Positions 1-8,158 are shown, counted from the stretch's first letter. The stretch: DNA of 64,000 bases from Spirosoma arboris (GCF_009754945.1 NZ_WPIN01000014.1:1-64000); one strand, 5' to 3'. Notes: generated by a model from the sequence alone, not told the origin. Numbers and translations: made by a program.

Positions 1-52
1 CGCCGAGTTCACGGTAAAATGCTTTCGTCAGTTCGTATCCACTGCCAACCAT
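1..52 (-). CDS. Partial ORF cut by the window edge, function unknown
   Basis: On the reverse strand an ATG at position 52 opens a frame that stays open to the window edge, giving only 17 residues (MVGSGYELTKAFYRELG). It follows the small ORF ending at 80 by 27 bases and continues the same-direction series of the integrative element. Too little is visible to name a family. It could be a mobilisation or replication gene of the element, but that is only a guess from context. Confidence 0.3.
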   Translation of the reverse strand, partial: MVGSGYELTKAFYRELG

Positions 53-79
53 GGGTAATAAAGTTTAGCGATTCGGCAG

Positions 80-337
80 CTATAAAGCTTGCAGAGCACG
101 TTTTGGAGAAAGAGAATTAAGCCAGGTTTGTAAACTCGGCTCATCTGAAGCAATATGAGTTTGACAATCCAATTCAGACGGAATGCTGCGAGAAGATTTA
201 CCAGGTGAAAGCGCAACGATTCGCCCAGCATGACCACCTACAAGAATATGAATGATAAAGCCGTATGAGGTTGGTCTGCACAGCACTACTTCACCCTTTG
301 AGGCCCGTACAATGGAAGTAATTTTATGGAGGATCAT
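80..337 (-). CDS. Small hypothetical protein, translationally coupled to the HTH gene
   Basis: An 85-residue frame whose ATG overlaps the TGA stop of the upstream HTH gene as ATGA (334-337), the usual sign of translational coupling and the main reason to think it is real. The N-terminal part (MILHKITSIVRASKGEV) is basic and mildly amphipathic, and a Gly-rich patch (VGGHAG) lies near residue 33. There is no signal peptide and no clear membrane segment, and I recognise no family. It lies inside the integrative element, so a cargo or accessory role is likely. A chance frame remains possible. Confidence 0.4.
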   Translation of the reverse strand: MILHKITSIVRASKGEVVLCRPTSYGFIIHILVGGHAGRIVALSPGKSSRSIPSELDCQTHIASDEPSLQTWLNSLSPKRALQAL

Positions 338-717
338 GCCGCTTTGTACCCCTCCTTGCGGCTTTTAGACTGCTTACGACGATCAAGCCGGGTTGCGATA
401 TGTTGGCGAGCTTGTTCTTCTAATTCCCCATTAGTCGCCTTGCGACCATTCTTTACCCATTCAGAAAGTTCGGAAAGAAAAAAGTACAGATTTCCGGTTC
501 CATCAGGTTTATGATGAGGAATCTTTTTTTCGTAAACAAGGCCATAAACTGTTGCTTCTGTCTTGTTTAGAAAGGCAGCGACTTCTTTTACCCTAACAGG
601 TCGCTCCTCAATAGGAGTCGATGGTTTCGCAAGCTGATCTAGGTATTCGCGAATCGATTGAACCAATTGGCGCGTTTCGCTTACCTCATTTTGGAGTTTT
701 TGAAGATCAAGTATCAT
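334..717 (-). CDS. Helix-turn-helix (excisionase/HTH_17-type) DNA-binding protein
   Basis: A 127-residue protein. The N-terminal third (about 1-35) is a predicted coiled coil rich in Leu, Gln and Glu. It is followed by a MerR/excisionase-like winged HTH at about residues 40-90: RPVRVKEVAAFLNKTEATVY is the recognition helix region and a Gly/Tyr-containing wing precedes the LSELSEWVKNG helix. The C-terminus is highly basic. Such proteins are typical of Bacteroidota integrative elements next to the integrase, where they act as recombination directionality factors or local regulators. A hairpin of TGTCCACT/AGTGGACA lies about 50 bases upstream and could be its binding site. The general family is fairly sure; the exact role is inferred. 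Confidence 0.75.
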   Translation of the reverse strand: MILDLQKLQNEVSETRQLVQSIREYLDQLAKPSTPIEERPVRVKEVAAFLNKTEATVYGLVYEKKIPHHKPDGTGNLYFFLSELSEWVKNGRKATNGELEEQARQHIATRLDRRKQSKSRKEGYKAA

Positions 718-764
718 ACATCGGCCGGTTTATAAAGCCGATGGCAAAGGGACGAAAAGAATAA

Positions 765-809
765 TGTCCACTTCAAGGGCAGTGGACAGGAAACGGACAT
801 ATAATGGAC
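765..809. promoter_or_regulatory. Inverted repeat with extra half-sites, possible operator of the HTH gene
   Basis: TGTCCACT at 765-772 and AGTGGACA at 781-788 form an 8-bp perfect inverted repeat with an 8-base spacer. Further GGAC copies follow at 795-799 and 806-809. The cluster lies between the HTH gene (start 717) and the end of the 310-residue gene (824), upstream of the former. This would suit autoregulation by the excisionase-like protein, but nothing in the sequence proves binding. Confidence 0.4.
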
Positions 810-823
810 CCAAAAACTACATT

Positions 824-1756
824 TTATTTGTCTTTATCTTTCCCTCGTAAATATTTAACCAGAATTGAAGGCTTAAAGGATACGATATTCATACCGTCAT
901 TTCGTACGAAGAAATTCGGTATCTGCTCACTAAGCAATTTTGCTCCTTGCTCTGGAACTGCTCCAGCCTCAAAAAAAGTTAGTCCAAAGGCTTTTACCTG
1001 ACATGTTACTACTATATGATTTTTAGGCATGTCTCCTCTGTTAATCAAATTTTGAAGAGTCAAATGATCAGCGTCGTCAATAAATAAGCAAAGGTCATCA
1101 TATAAAGCCTGTTTTGAATTTTGTAAGATAAATAGAGGTGGAGATGATGGAGAAGGGGCTGCAGAGGGTGTTGTGTAATCAACAAATTGATCTTGAGATT
1201 TAGATTCTTGCCACGATTTGTGCTCCTGTTGATCTTCCTGCTGCTTGGCGGATTGTTCAGAAGATTTGTGTAATGGGATGTAATTCCTACCACTATTAGT
1301 TATGCTAAAGTCATCCTCAGTGATTTCAACGTCATGCTTTAGGGATACAAGCCCAAAACGAGTTGCAGCCTTTCTAATATGACTGGCCAGGCCTATTAAT
1401 GAACTTATATATCCATTGCTAATAAGTAGGAAGGATGAATCTTTTATGCTTTGGCTGATACTAAAGTCATTTTGCATAATTATTTCGGCGCTAAGTTCCT
1501 CAAATTGCTTCAGGAGGCTAATAACACCTTCATAATAAACATCTTCTACATATGTTTTTAGCCAAGCTGGATTAGATAAATTGACTCGAAGTACCTCGTC
1601 AAACTCATCCATAAAATCCTGGCCAGGATTTGACATATATAAAATATTTTGCTTTGCCTCATCGAATGGCTTATCGATAAGTTGAAGATAGAATTGATAA
1701 TGTGCTTCCGAATAAGCCTTTTCAAATGATCTAAAATATTTACCTGTATAAATCAT
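824..1756 (-). CDS. Unrecognised 310-residue protein of the integrative element
   Basis: A 310-residue soluble protein without signal peptide or membrane segment. Residues 1-150 look helical and acidic. Residues about 160-210 form a low-complexity linker rich in Gln, Glu, Lys, Ser and Pro (KQQEDQQEHK, PSAAPSPSSPP). A compact C-terminal domain (about 212-310) has alternating hydrophobic strands (HIVVTCQVKAFGLTFFEAG). The two-domain layout with a disordered linker suggests a regulator or effector, but I cannot assign a family. It sits between the integrase and the HTH gene, the usual position for cargo, and is more AT-rich than the chromosomal genes to the right. The frame is long and clean, so a real gene is likely. 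Confidence 0.7.
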   Translation of the reverse strand: MIYTGKYFRSFEKAYSEAHYQFYLQLIDKPFDEAKQNILYMSNPGQDFMDEFDEVLRVNLSNPAWLKTYVEDVYYEGVISLLKQFEELSAEIIMQNDFSISQSIKDSSFLLISNGYISSLIGLASHIRKAATRFGLVSLKHDVEITEDDFSITNSGRNYIPLHKSSEQSAKQQEDQQEHKSWQESKSQDQFVDYTTPSAAPSPSSPPLFILQNSKQALYDDLCLFIDDADHLTLQNLINRGDMPKNHIVVTCQVKAFGLTFFEAGAVPEQGAKLLSEQIPNFFVRNDGMNIVSFKPSILVKYLRGKDKDK

Positions 1757-1822
1757 AAGGATTTAGAGTAATACTGCTTGTGACAGCTTTGTCAGACAAT
1801 TTTAGGCGGAGTAGGGGAGATA

Positions 1823-2923
1823 CTATAATTCTATCTTAAGCCGGTTAACCGCAGTTCGTTTCTGGCTGTCAACCACTTTAGCGTATACCTGAGTTGTCAA
1901 TAGTTTCTTATGCCCTAAGAGCTTCGATACAGTATAAATATCCGTTCCCTGCTGAAGTTGTAGAGTCGCAAACGTATGACGAAAACAGTGGAATGTAACC
2001 GGACGGGTAATGCCAGTGTCATCTAGCCATTTGGCAAGTTTTTTATTGAGCATTTCCGAATAGTTGAGCCGAGGAAAGACGCGAGCTGTTGGCTGACCTT
2101 CATCCCCCAAAAACTGACGCGCCTGTTCAGTTATAGGCAACGTTTCGGGCATTTGCGTCTTTCTGGTCGTAAAACGGAGAGAATATCCTGTTTCGTCGTG
2201 TTTGACCTGTTGCCAGGTAAGGGCTGCGATATCGGAGAATCGTAAGCCTGTCAAAGCAGAAAAAAGGGCAGCCTGTTTTAAATCAGGCCGATCACAATCG
2301 GTACGGGAAAGAGTTGTTAATTCTTCAAGTCCCAGAAATTCTCGTTGGACTTCCTGTATAGGTATACGTTTGACCTTTGATAGAAAGTCAGTGGTTAAGG
2401 TACCATCGTCGACCGCGCGTCGAAGAGTAGTCTTAAAATGCTGGAAATAGTTGGCTTTGGAGTTTTGTGCTAAACTCACTTCATTCATCAGGCTGTCTCG
2501 GAAACGGTTACAGAACTCGGCGGTTAAGTGTTTAGTTAAAAGCTTACCTCCGGCGAACTTTTCAAATCGTTTTGCCATAGCTCGCCATGAGTTTCGGGCT
2601 CCTTTGCTCCGACCTTTGTAGGCGTCAACTTGAGCCGTCACGTAACTGACAAAGTCAACTTCTGTTTTGCGGCTTTTTACAAACCCAAACGCGCCGTTCT
2701 GAATAGCTACCTGTCGCTGGGCAACAATACGGGCGGCAAGCTCCTTGGTCTCCCAGTTGTGAAGTTTATCCGGCTCCGTGCGGGGCTTTTCAAATAAATA
2801 AAGTCCCAGAAACTCACGACGGGTTAGCTGACTGGTTTCAGGATTAGGAATAGGAGGATAGAAGTCAAGATATAGGCTTTTACGGCCACCACTGATCTTC
2901 TTTTCGCGCAGGGTTACTTTCAT
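1823..2923 (-). CDS. Tyrosine recombinase / integrase
   Basis: Phage-type site-specific recombinase of 366 residues. The N-terminus (MKVTLREKKISGGRKSLYLD) is the arm-binding start typical of Bacteroidota integrases; an SAM-like core-binding domain follows, then the catalytic domain. Visible catalytic residues are the Arg in TGLRFSDIAAL, the HCFRHTFA box (H-x-x-R), the His in LLGHKKL and the Tyr in TTQVYAKV near the C-terminus. The frame extends upstream to 2983, but the ATG at 2923 matches the family start and avoids a 20-residue non-conserved tail. It lies at the right end of the element, so the attachment site should be near 2930-3200 or beyond the left edge of the window. Confidence 0.92.
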   Translation of the reverse strand: MKVTLREKKISGGRKSLYLDFYPPIPNPETSQLTRREFLGLYLFEKPRTEPDKLHNWETKELAARIVAQRQVAIQNGAFGFVKSRKTEVDFVSYVTAQVDAYKGRSKGARNSWRAMAKRFEKFAGGKLLTKHLTAEFCNRFRDSLMNEVSLAQNSKANYFQHFKTTLRRAVDDGTLTTDFLSKVKRIPIQEVQREFLGLEELTTLSRTDCDRPDLKQAALFSALTGLRFSDIAALTWQQVKHDETGYSLRFTTRKTQMPETLPITEQARQFLGDEGQPTARVFPRLNYSEMLNKKLAKWLDDTGITRPVTFHCFRHTFATLQLQQGTDIYTVSKLLGHKKLLTTQVYAKVVDSQKRTAVNRLKIEL

Positions 2924-3142
2924 CGTTGTTCTTGGGATCTGTCTGTCTGACGGATACAAACCAAAGGTGCAAACGAGGTACAATAATGTACAGAAATGGG
3001 ACGAAAAAAGATTTAGGTATTAATAATTGAAGTGAATGAAATTGGCCTTTTTGAGCTATTAGAGGCTATTTTCCTTAGGTGTTTATTTTGACCTATTTTG
3101 TATGTGTAACTTTCCGTCTAATAGCTGCATAGGAGAGAAGTT

Positions 3143-3178
3143 GTGCTCAGCCTGTCAGACAGACTGAGCACTTTTTTT
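3143..3178 (+). terminator. Rho-independent terminator on the + strand with no visible + gene
   Basis: GTGCTCAG (3143-3150) pairs with CTGAGCAC (3164-3171), with an inner CTGTC/GACAG stem, and is followed directly by seven Ts. This is a textbook terminator for rightward transcription, yet both flanking genes run leftward. The surrounding gene-free stretch 2924-3228 (about 305 bases) holds nothing else I can name: no tRNA, and no clear attachment repeat. Confidence 0.6.
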
Positions 3179-3228
3179 GGCAAAGCTACATAAAGAAACA
3201 GGTTCGATGCCGTTAAACTTACATCAGT

Positions 3229-4353
3229 TTATCGTGTTGGCAGGATGTAGTCAACCTGCTGAGCTTCCCATACAGACGGGATTTCCAGTCGTTGCAGCAT
3301 TCGCTGAAGTACATCATTGGGCACGACATGCTCGCGATCCCGGTTTTGCCGAACGAGCTGCTGGTAAGGAACTTCGAGATAGATAATCCGAACCCGTGCT
3401 TTGTAAGTTACAAATAACTCGACTAGTTGTTGCCGCAACTGACGCGTTAGGTTTGTGGCATTCCAAACGAACGAGGTTTGGCTACGTAACAGCGCTTTAG
3501 CTTCATCCTTGGCCAATTGGACAACCCGACTGGTACCCTGTTTGTCTGTCGGACTAATTTTCAGTCTCTGTCGATATGTATCCAAACTAACAACGGGCCA
3601 GTCGGCTAGATGACGGGAAACGAAGGTGTCTTTTCCCGAACCGGGCAAACCCGATAAAAGCACTACCTCGCAGGCTGCCTCGCCAAATGGCTCGTAATCT
3701 GGATGAGCGTCGTCGCGACTGAAATAGTGAAACCGGGCTGATGGGCTCGCAAATGAACGCGGTTGCCCCCAGCAATTAGCTTCTCGACAGAACTCCTCAA
3801 ACAAATCAACCCGATACAACAAATCGGCCTGATCCGTGCATAGTCTGCCTTGTACGTCCGCCCTTGCCAACATCGTTAACCAGTGCGTATTTACCTCAAG
3901 GCTCACCTGCAACAGGGTTTTCAATGGATCAGGCTTCTCAAAAATCCAGAGCGGCAGGCCGTGATATCGTATCAATTTGCAAATCTGCTCCCGCTTGAAA
4001 AAAGGAGCGGGCGAAAGGATATGATGGGCTACATAGAGCATTTCACGAGCTGTTCGTTCACCGCGTCGGGCGTGCCCTTTCGAGGTAATGCTGCCATCTG
4101 GCTCGACCACCGTTGTTGAGCGTTTTTCTACATCGTGCAGCAATGCGGCTGTCCAGAGTATTTCCTGACTATCAGTTGATAGCGATTCATAGTCAGCTTG
4201 CTCCGCTAAGCAGTTCATTACCATCTGAGTGTGTGTTGCCACATCTCCTTCGGCATGGTGGCGTGGGTCTTGTACGACCCCCGCCATATCCCGAACCTCT
4301 GGAAAATGATGGATGAGCGCAGACCATTGTTTATCATTTGTGAATGTCCACAT
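3229..4353 (-). CDS. HD-Pnk: HD-domain phosphoesterase fused to polynucleotide 5'-kinase
   Basis: A 374-residue bifunctional RNA/DNA end-healing enzyme. The N-terminal HD domain shows His41 (ATHTQM), His73-Asp74 (LLHDVEK) and a downstream His94. It is expected to remove 2',3'-cyclic or 3'-terminal phosphates. The C-terminal P-loop kinase shows GLPGSGKDT at 235-243, the Asp258 general base in SLDTYR, and an Arg-rich lid near 336-341 (QNRDREH). Family knowledge: the Runella slithyformis HD-Pnk is the characterised prototype. It starts 12 bases after the RNA ligase gene on the same strand, so the two form an end-healing and end-sealing operon. Length and order of domains fit the family. Substrate in this organism is unknown. 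Confidence 0.9.
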   Translation of the reverse strand: MWTFTNDKQWSALIHHFPEVRDMAGVVQDPRHHAEGDVATHTQMVMNCLAEQADYESLSTDSQEILWTAALLHDVEKRSTTVVEPDGSITSKGHARRGERTAREMLYVAHHILSPAPFFKREQICKLIRYHGLPLWIFEKPDPLKTLLQVSLEVNTHWLTMLARADVQGRLCTDQADLLYRVDLFEEFCREANCWGQPRSFASPSARFHYFSRDDAHPDYEPFGEAACEVVLLSGLPGSGKDTFVSRHLADWPVVSLDTYRQRLKISPTDKQGTSRVVQLAKDEAKALLRSQTSFVWNATNLTRQLRQQLVELFVTYKARVRIIYLEVPYQQLVRQNRDREHVVPNDVLQRMLQRLEIPSVWEAQQVDYILPTR

Positions 4354-4365
4354 GACGTTTGGTAG

Positions 4366-5067
4366 TTAACGCAGACCGCTTGGCTGCTCGTGAATCAATC
4401 GGGCACGTTGCCAGTTTCGGGTCCAGTGTTCATCCGTTTTGACGTGTCCTTTCCGAACGTACTTGAAGACATTCTGAGGGTGATCGGCAACCGAAAATCC
4501 ATTCGCATTCCGGGTCACAATGCCTTCGCGTGTGCAGGACTCGCCCGTTTGGGCATCATACGAACCAAATGTACTGGGGTGGGTGGCCCATTTCTGCACG
4601 TCAGTTTCTAAAGCCGCTAAGTCGAAAGGTTGCGACTGAATCGCTAGTACAGGTACCGTCGGAAAATCGAGCAGGTGCGCGTAAAACTGAACTTCTTCCC
4701 AGGAGAGCCACTGATCACCTTCGCGAATTGCAAAGACGTAGAAGTAGGCCTCTAATCGGGAATAGGCGATCGAGTGCACGGCATACAGATTTTCGCCAAA
4801 TACCTCCAGATCACCGAGATCATAGTTTATAATCTCCCAGCGCTCACGCAGGTGGCGCGTCCAGGGTGTTTGAGTAGGGGTAGCATGCGAACGGGCAAAC
4901 ACGCCATAGCGGTTTAGGCAGTTATTCTCTCCATCTAGTTTCTCTGTATGAACGAGTGTTTCGATGCGGGAAATAGCTTCCTGGCTGTTGTAATTGATTC
5001 GGTCGTCGCTCGTTGTACCCGGCGAAAACGGGTAATGATACGTCCGGCCATATTTGCGGGAAATCAT
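4366..5067 (-). CDS. ATP-dependent RNA ligase, partner of HD-Pnk
   Basis: A 233-residue nucleotidyltransferase-type ligase. Counted from the longest frame, EKLDGEN at 55-61 is motif I with Lys56 as the adenylated lysine. ARSHATPT follows (motif Ia region), then FYVFAIRE (motif III/IIIa), REGIVTRN (motif IV) and VFKYVRKGH (motif V). The protein has only the catalytic adenylyltransferase core plus a short tail. I chose the ATG at 5067 (MISRKYGRTYHYPFSP) over the GTG at 5106 because the family starts this way. It is transcribed just ahead of HD-Pnk. Together they could repair RNA cut by ribotoxins: HD-Pnk makes 3'-OH and 5'-phosphate ends and this enzyme seals them. Confidence 0.88.
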   Translation of the reverse strand: MISRKYGRTYHYPFSPGTTSDDRINYNSQEAISRIETLVHTEKLDGENNCLNRYGVFARSHATPTQTPWTRHLRERWEIINYDLGDLEVFGENLYAVHSIAYSRLEAYFYVFAIREGDQWLSWEEVQFYAHLLDFPTVPVLAIQSQPFDLAALETDVQKWATHPSTFGSYDAQTGESCTREGIVTRNANGFSVADHPQNVFKYVRKGHVKTDEHWTRNWQRARLIHEQPSGLR

Positions 5068-5226
5068 GTTAATCGCGTTTTGATGAGACAATAAAAACAC
5101 AGGCACTTTACCGGGTGGTAAAGGCTATCCAAGGAGTGGAGCCTGTGCGCGATTACATGACATTCAGTAGCTTACGGATTGATGATTGATTAAGCGCTGC
5201 AAAGATAAGAGTATGCATTCAATAAA

Positions 5227-5727
5227 TCACCCGTACGTTTCCTGCCATTCTTTCTTCAGTTTTTTGTACTCCGCATCTTCGCGCGCTTCCAAATATTTAC
5301 CGTAAAATATCCGGGCTGATTCCGCTTTAATTGGATCTTCCTCTCGCGGAAGTTGTTTGCGGCCATGGGCACCAGATTTCCCTTTTTTGTCATCAGGAAC
5401 GGGACCGTCGTATTTCTGACCAGTGGTGTGGTTTGCATAACGCCTTGCTCGAGTGTAGCCCATCATAAGAAACTTCCTGGCCATGTCCATACCAATAAAG
5501 TCGCCTTTCGCTTTATAATCCAGAAAGAGCTGGTAAATTTTTTCGGACGATTCTCGGGCTATTTCGGGAGTCTTGAACCGCCAGTAAGGAAGAATTTCGG
5601 ACTTGTAGGGCTGTACTAACAGAACACCCATTTCCCCTTTTCCGACGCGATAAAGCTCGGGTTGTTCACGGAGATTCAGATTCTGGTAATCGAGATCGTA
5701 GTTAAAGGAACGGTCAGTTGAAGGCAT
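5227..5727 (-). CDS. DUF4385 family protein
   Basis: A 166-residue soluble, charged protein that I recognise as DUF4385, a family also seen in T4-like phages and of unknown function. Typical features are the N-terminal SFNYDLDYQNLNLREQPELY, the YWRFKTPE motif near residue 48, the helical stretch GMDMARKFLMMGYTRARRYANH, and a Lys/Glu-rich C-terminus. It lies in the same direction as the RNA repair genes, but 160 bases separate them and the 5107-5226 gap contains no obvious promoter or terminator. Family membership is fairly certain; any link with RNA repair is unproven. Confidence 0.8.
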   Translation of the reverse strand: MPSTDRSFNYDLDYQNLNLREQPELYRVGKGEMGVLLVQPYKSEILPYWRFKTPEIARESSEKIYQLFLDYKAKGDFIGMDMARKFLMMGYTRARRYANHTTGQKYDGPVPDDKKGKSGAHGRKQLPREEDPIKAESARIFYGKYLEAREDAEYKKLKKEWQETYG

Positions 5728-5870
5728 TGGCTCAATATCATTTGTTACTGCTGTCTATAACAACGAATAGGACAAAAGAGCTATCCCCGCAACAAACGTG
5801 AATCGAACCGATAAGGTTGTTTAGCCGTGGCCCGCCGAATTTTCATACTTTCGCTTCAAAATCAGCAGCT

Positions 5871-6410
5871 ATGATTTGGTACAACAAACCGGCAATCTGG
5901 TCGGAGGAGCGGGACTGGCTACATATGCGAGTCGAAGGTGATACAGATTTCTGGCGCGTAACTCATTATGATTTTGTCCGTGACAATGGACATTTCTATT
6001 TCCGGGAGCAGGCTGGGGATTTTGTCGCGAGTGTGAAGGTGACGGGGCACTATAAAAATCAATATGATCAGGCTGGACTGATGCTTCGACTAGATGAACA
6101 CAACTGGATCAAGACGGGTATTGAGTATGTGGATGAACAGCAGCATGTTAGCGCGGTGGTTACGCGCGAGTTTTCTGACTGGTCGGTATGCCCACAACCA
6201 CATAACCCGCCGTCTGTTTATTTACGACTAACACGGCAGCACGATTCGGTGCGTATTGATTATTCGCTCGATGATTTCACCTACCAAATGGTACGATTGG
6301 CGTATTTCCCGGTCGGTGTTCCTGTGCAGATTGGCCCAATGGCAGCGGCTCCGGATGGCGGTGGGTTCGACGTAACGTTCGAGCAATTCTCGGTGCTGAG
6401 CATATCGTGA
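5871..6410 (+). CDS. DUF1349 domain protein (concanavalin-like fold)
   Basis: A 179-residue single-domain DUF1349 protein, the family once labelled regulation of enolase protein 1, with a beta-sandwich, lectin-like fold. Signatures are FWRVTHYDFVRDNGHFY near the N-terminus, the YDQAGLMLRLDEHNWIKTGIE core strand pair, and VQIGPMAAAPDGGGFDV near the end. No signal peptide is present, so it is cytosolic. The frame is open from 5817, but the first 18 residues are unlike the family and the ATG at 5871 gives the standard MIWYNKP start. Its biological role is not established. Confidence 0.85.
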   Translation: MIWYNKPAIWSEERDWLHMRVEGDTDFWRVTHYDFVRDNGHFYFREQAGDFVASVKVTGHYKNQYDQAGLMLRLDEHNWIKTGIEYVDEQQHVSAVVTREFSDWSVCPQPHNPPSVYLRLTRQHDSVRIDYSLDDFTYQMVRLAYFPVGVPVQIGPMAAAPDGGGFDVTFEQFSVLSIS

Positions 6411-6423
6411 TTAAAAATTTTGC

Positions 6424-6588
6424 CTATTTTCTCAGTTGCTTCAATAAACGATAGTCTGCCCACTGGATTAATCCCACTCCAGCAATGGTCAGTAGCAAAG
6501 GGATGGTCAGCTTTGAAAAGGGTAGTGGTTGGCTGAACAGCGAAAAACCATCAGGGAGCAAGCCAAACCATTCTGGACTCGGGTTCAT
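6424..6588 (-). CDS. Possible small single-pass membrane protein
   Basis: A 54-residue frame from the ATG at 6588 (or 63 residues from 6615). It has a Pro-rich N-terminus (MNPSPEWFGLLPDGF), one clear membrane helix (KLTIPLLLTIAGVGLIQWAD) and a basic tail (LLKQLRK), which suggests an N-out, C-in membrane anchor. It overlaps the 3' end of the upstream flavin-oxidase-like gene by about 38 bases in another frame. The hydrophobic helix followed by positive charges looks designed, but the size and the overlap keep the call tentative. Confidence 0.4.
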   Translation of the reverse strand: MNPSPEWFGLLPDGFSLFSQPLPFSKLTIPLLLTIAGVGLIQWADYRLLKQLRK

Positions 6589-7210
6589 ATTGAAAGCAGG
6601 CCCGAGTATGCCCACGGCGGCTTAGGTGTAAGTATTCCATGGCCAGTACACGGCACTCAATCACCGCAAAGTTTTTGCGACCAGCTTCGCTTTCCTCGTC
6701 CGACGGTAACTTATCAATCAGATGTTCTGGAAAACCAGGGTAGGGGTGCGGCTGTACAGTACCCGGTTTTTGTTCGGAAAGATAAGCCTTTCGTCCACCT
6801 ACCCACAGCCTGCTCCAGTGATCATCGGCTATATAATCGTCGGTGTGAAGTCGGGTTTCTATTGTCAGGCGGAGTTGCACCTGGCGATTGGCATCCCAGA
6901 AAAGGAGCGATGCTTGTGGAGATGCTTCAAGTTGTAGCACCTTTTCAGAACGTGCATCCGAATAAAACCAGACGTACTTATGATCTATGTCAACCAGACG
7001 TAGAATCACGATTCGGGCATCGGCACCTCTGGACGTACAGCTAGCCATAATCATGGTTTTGAAGCCCGATCCTACCGATTCATCCTCTTTTTGTTCGGCA
7101 GCTGCCAGGAGTTGCTCCCAACTGGTGCGTTCGAGATCGGGGAGCATGGCAACGGCTTCTGAATTCTCCCGACTTTCCTGGTGATTGGATGCTGGTGTAT
7201 GAATGCTCAT
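6551..7210 (-). CDS. Pyridoxamine 5'-phosphate oxidase-like FMN-binding protein
   Basis: A 219-residue protein with a split-barrel flavin fold (PNPOx-like, Pyridox_oxase_2 type). Features include GFKTMIMASCTSRGADARIV, where the second strand carries the Arg that binds FMN phosphate; YVWFYSDARSEKVLQL; and QASLLFWDANRQVQLRL. The C-terminal ESRMVWLAP matches the usual W-x-LxP end of this family. Members are usually predicted flavin reductases or heme-related oxidases; this one is not a bona fide PdxH, since the PLP-binding C-terminal signature is absent. It stands alone, and a small membrane ORF overlaps its end. Confidence 0.82.
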   Translation of the reverse strand: MSIHTPASNHQESRENSEAVAMLPDLERTSWEQLLAAAEQKEDESVGSGFKTMIMASCTSRGADARIVILRLVDIDHKYVWFYSDARSEKVLQLEASPQASLLFWDANRQVQLRLTIETRLHTDDYIADDHWSRLWVGGRKAYLSEQKPGTVQPHPYPGFPEHLIDKLPSDEESEAGRKNFAVIECRVLAMEYLHLSRRGHTRACFQYEPESRMVWLAP

Positions 7211-7350
7211 AATGTGCGCTGATCAAGGGTTATTAACGGGCTGCCTGCTCCTTTTGTTTGCAATCGACGAATGAACGTGGCATAACCCAAGAGCCACTTT
7301 ATTTGTTTAGTAAGTATCATATCGGAGGTTATCGGTAAATTCATCTGCCT

Positions 7351-8094
7351 ATGTGTTATCATAAATCACTTGTTGTTTCTGCTCCTGAACTGGAGACTCG
7401 CTACGAGGCACAACTGCCTGCATCGGCCCATTTTCAGCCGGTATACCATGCCAATGCCTACCAGTTTCCGGCCTGGCCGATACTGACGCACCAGGAACCC
7501 GGACGGTTTCAGATGATGCATTGGGGGTTAATTCCGCGTTGGACCAAAACAGACGATGACGCTGCTGAAATACGTACCTGGACGATCAACGCCCGATCAG
7601 AAACGATTTACGATAAGCCCTCTTTTCGCTCGGCTGCACAGGCGGGAAAACGCTGCCTGATTCCGGTAACTGGCTTTTATGAATGGCATACGAAGGGAAG
7701 CAAAAAGTTTCCGTTCTACATCACGGCGACGGATCAGAAAATCGCGTCTATTGCGGGGCTTTGGGATGAATGGACCGACCCGGAAACCGGTGAACTGAAG
7801 TCGACCTACACGCTCCTGACGACTGATGCGAATCCGCTGTTGGCCGCTATTCACAATTCGAAGAAGCGGATGCCTTGCCTGCTTACACCAGAAGCCGAAC
7901 ATGCCTGGCTCCATAATGATCTGAGCGAAAAGGATGCACTGGCTTTACTGGAGAAACAGTACCCAACCAGTCGAATGCATAGCTACAGCATTAGCAAACG
8001 CATAACGTCACGGTCTGAGCCAAGCGATGTTCCTGAAGTAATGGCTCCGTCTACCTATACGGAATTAAGCGATCAGCCTCAGTTGTTCGCCTGA
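7351..8094 (+). CDS. SRAP domain protein (YedK/HMCES-like)
   Basis: A 247-residue SOS-response-associated peptidase family protein. Met1 is followed by Cys2 (MCYHKS), the residue that forms a thiazolidine DNA-protein crosslink with abasic sites in single-stranded DNA once Met1 is removed. Further signatures are WGLIPRWTK, the NARSETIYDKPSFR box, IPVTGFYEWH with the catalytic Glu, and the late HNSKKRMPCLL box with the active-site His. Length is normal. It protects abasic sites at replication forks. The gene stands alone, and a hairpin at 8114-8134 separates it from the convergent ROK gene. The identification is secure. Confidence 0.95.
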   Translation: MCYHKSLVVSAPELETRYEAQLPASAHFQPVYHANAYQFPAWPILTHQEPGRFQMMHWGLIPRWTKTDDDAAEIRTWTINARSETIYDKPSFRSAAQAGKRCLIPVTGFYEWHTKGSKKFPFYITATDQKIASIAGLWDEWTDPETGELKSTYTLLTTDANPLLAAIHNSKKRMPCLLTPEAEHAWLHNDLSEKDALALLEKQYPTSRMHSYSISKRITSRSEPSDVPEVMAPSTYTELSDQPQLFA

Positions 8095-8111
8095 TTAGGC
8101 AAGCCTGATAG

Positions 8112-8138
8112 CTCCTCTCCCAAAACGGGAGAGGGGAG
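8112..8138. terminator. Hairpin between convergent genes
   Basis: CCTCTCCC (8114-8121) pairs with GGGAGAGG (8127-8134) across an AAAAC loop, with a further CT/AG pair outside. It lies centrally between two convergent stop codons (8094 and 8159). No T-run follows on either side, so it may act as a bidirectional pause or as a degradation barrier. It belongs to the general class of border palindromes seen across this window. Confidence 0.5.
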
Positions 8139-8158
8139 AAATGTAGGACTTTATAGTC

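Noticed and set aside
28..237. 69-residue reverse-strand ORF overlapping the 85-residue ORF
   Set aside because: Overlaps the translationally coupled frame 80-337 almost fully and has no supporting signals.
2930..3140. tRNA or tmRNA gene as integration target next to the integrase
   Set aside because: No T-loop, anticodon stem or CCA-type end could be recognised on either strand.
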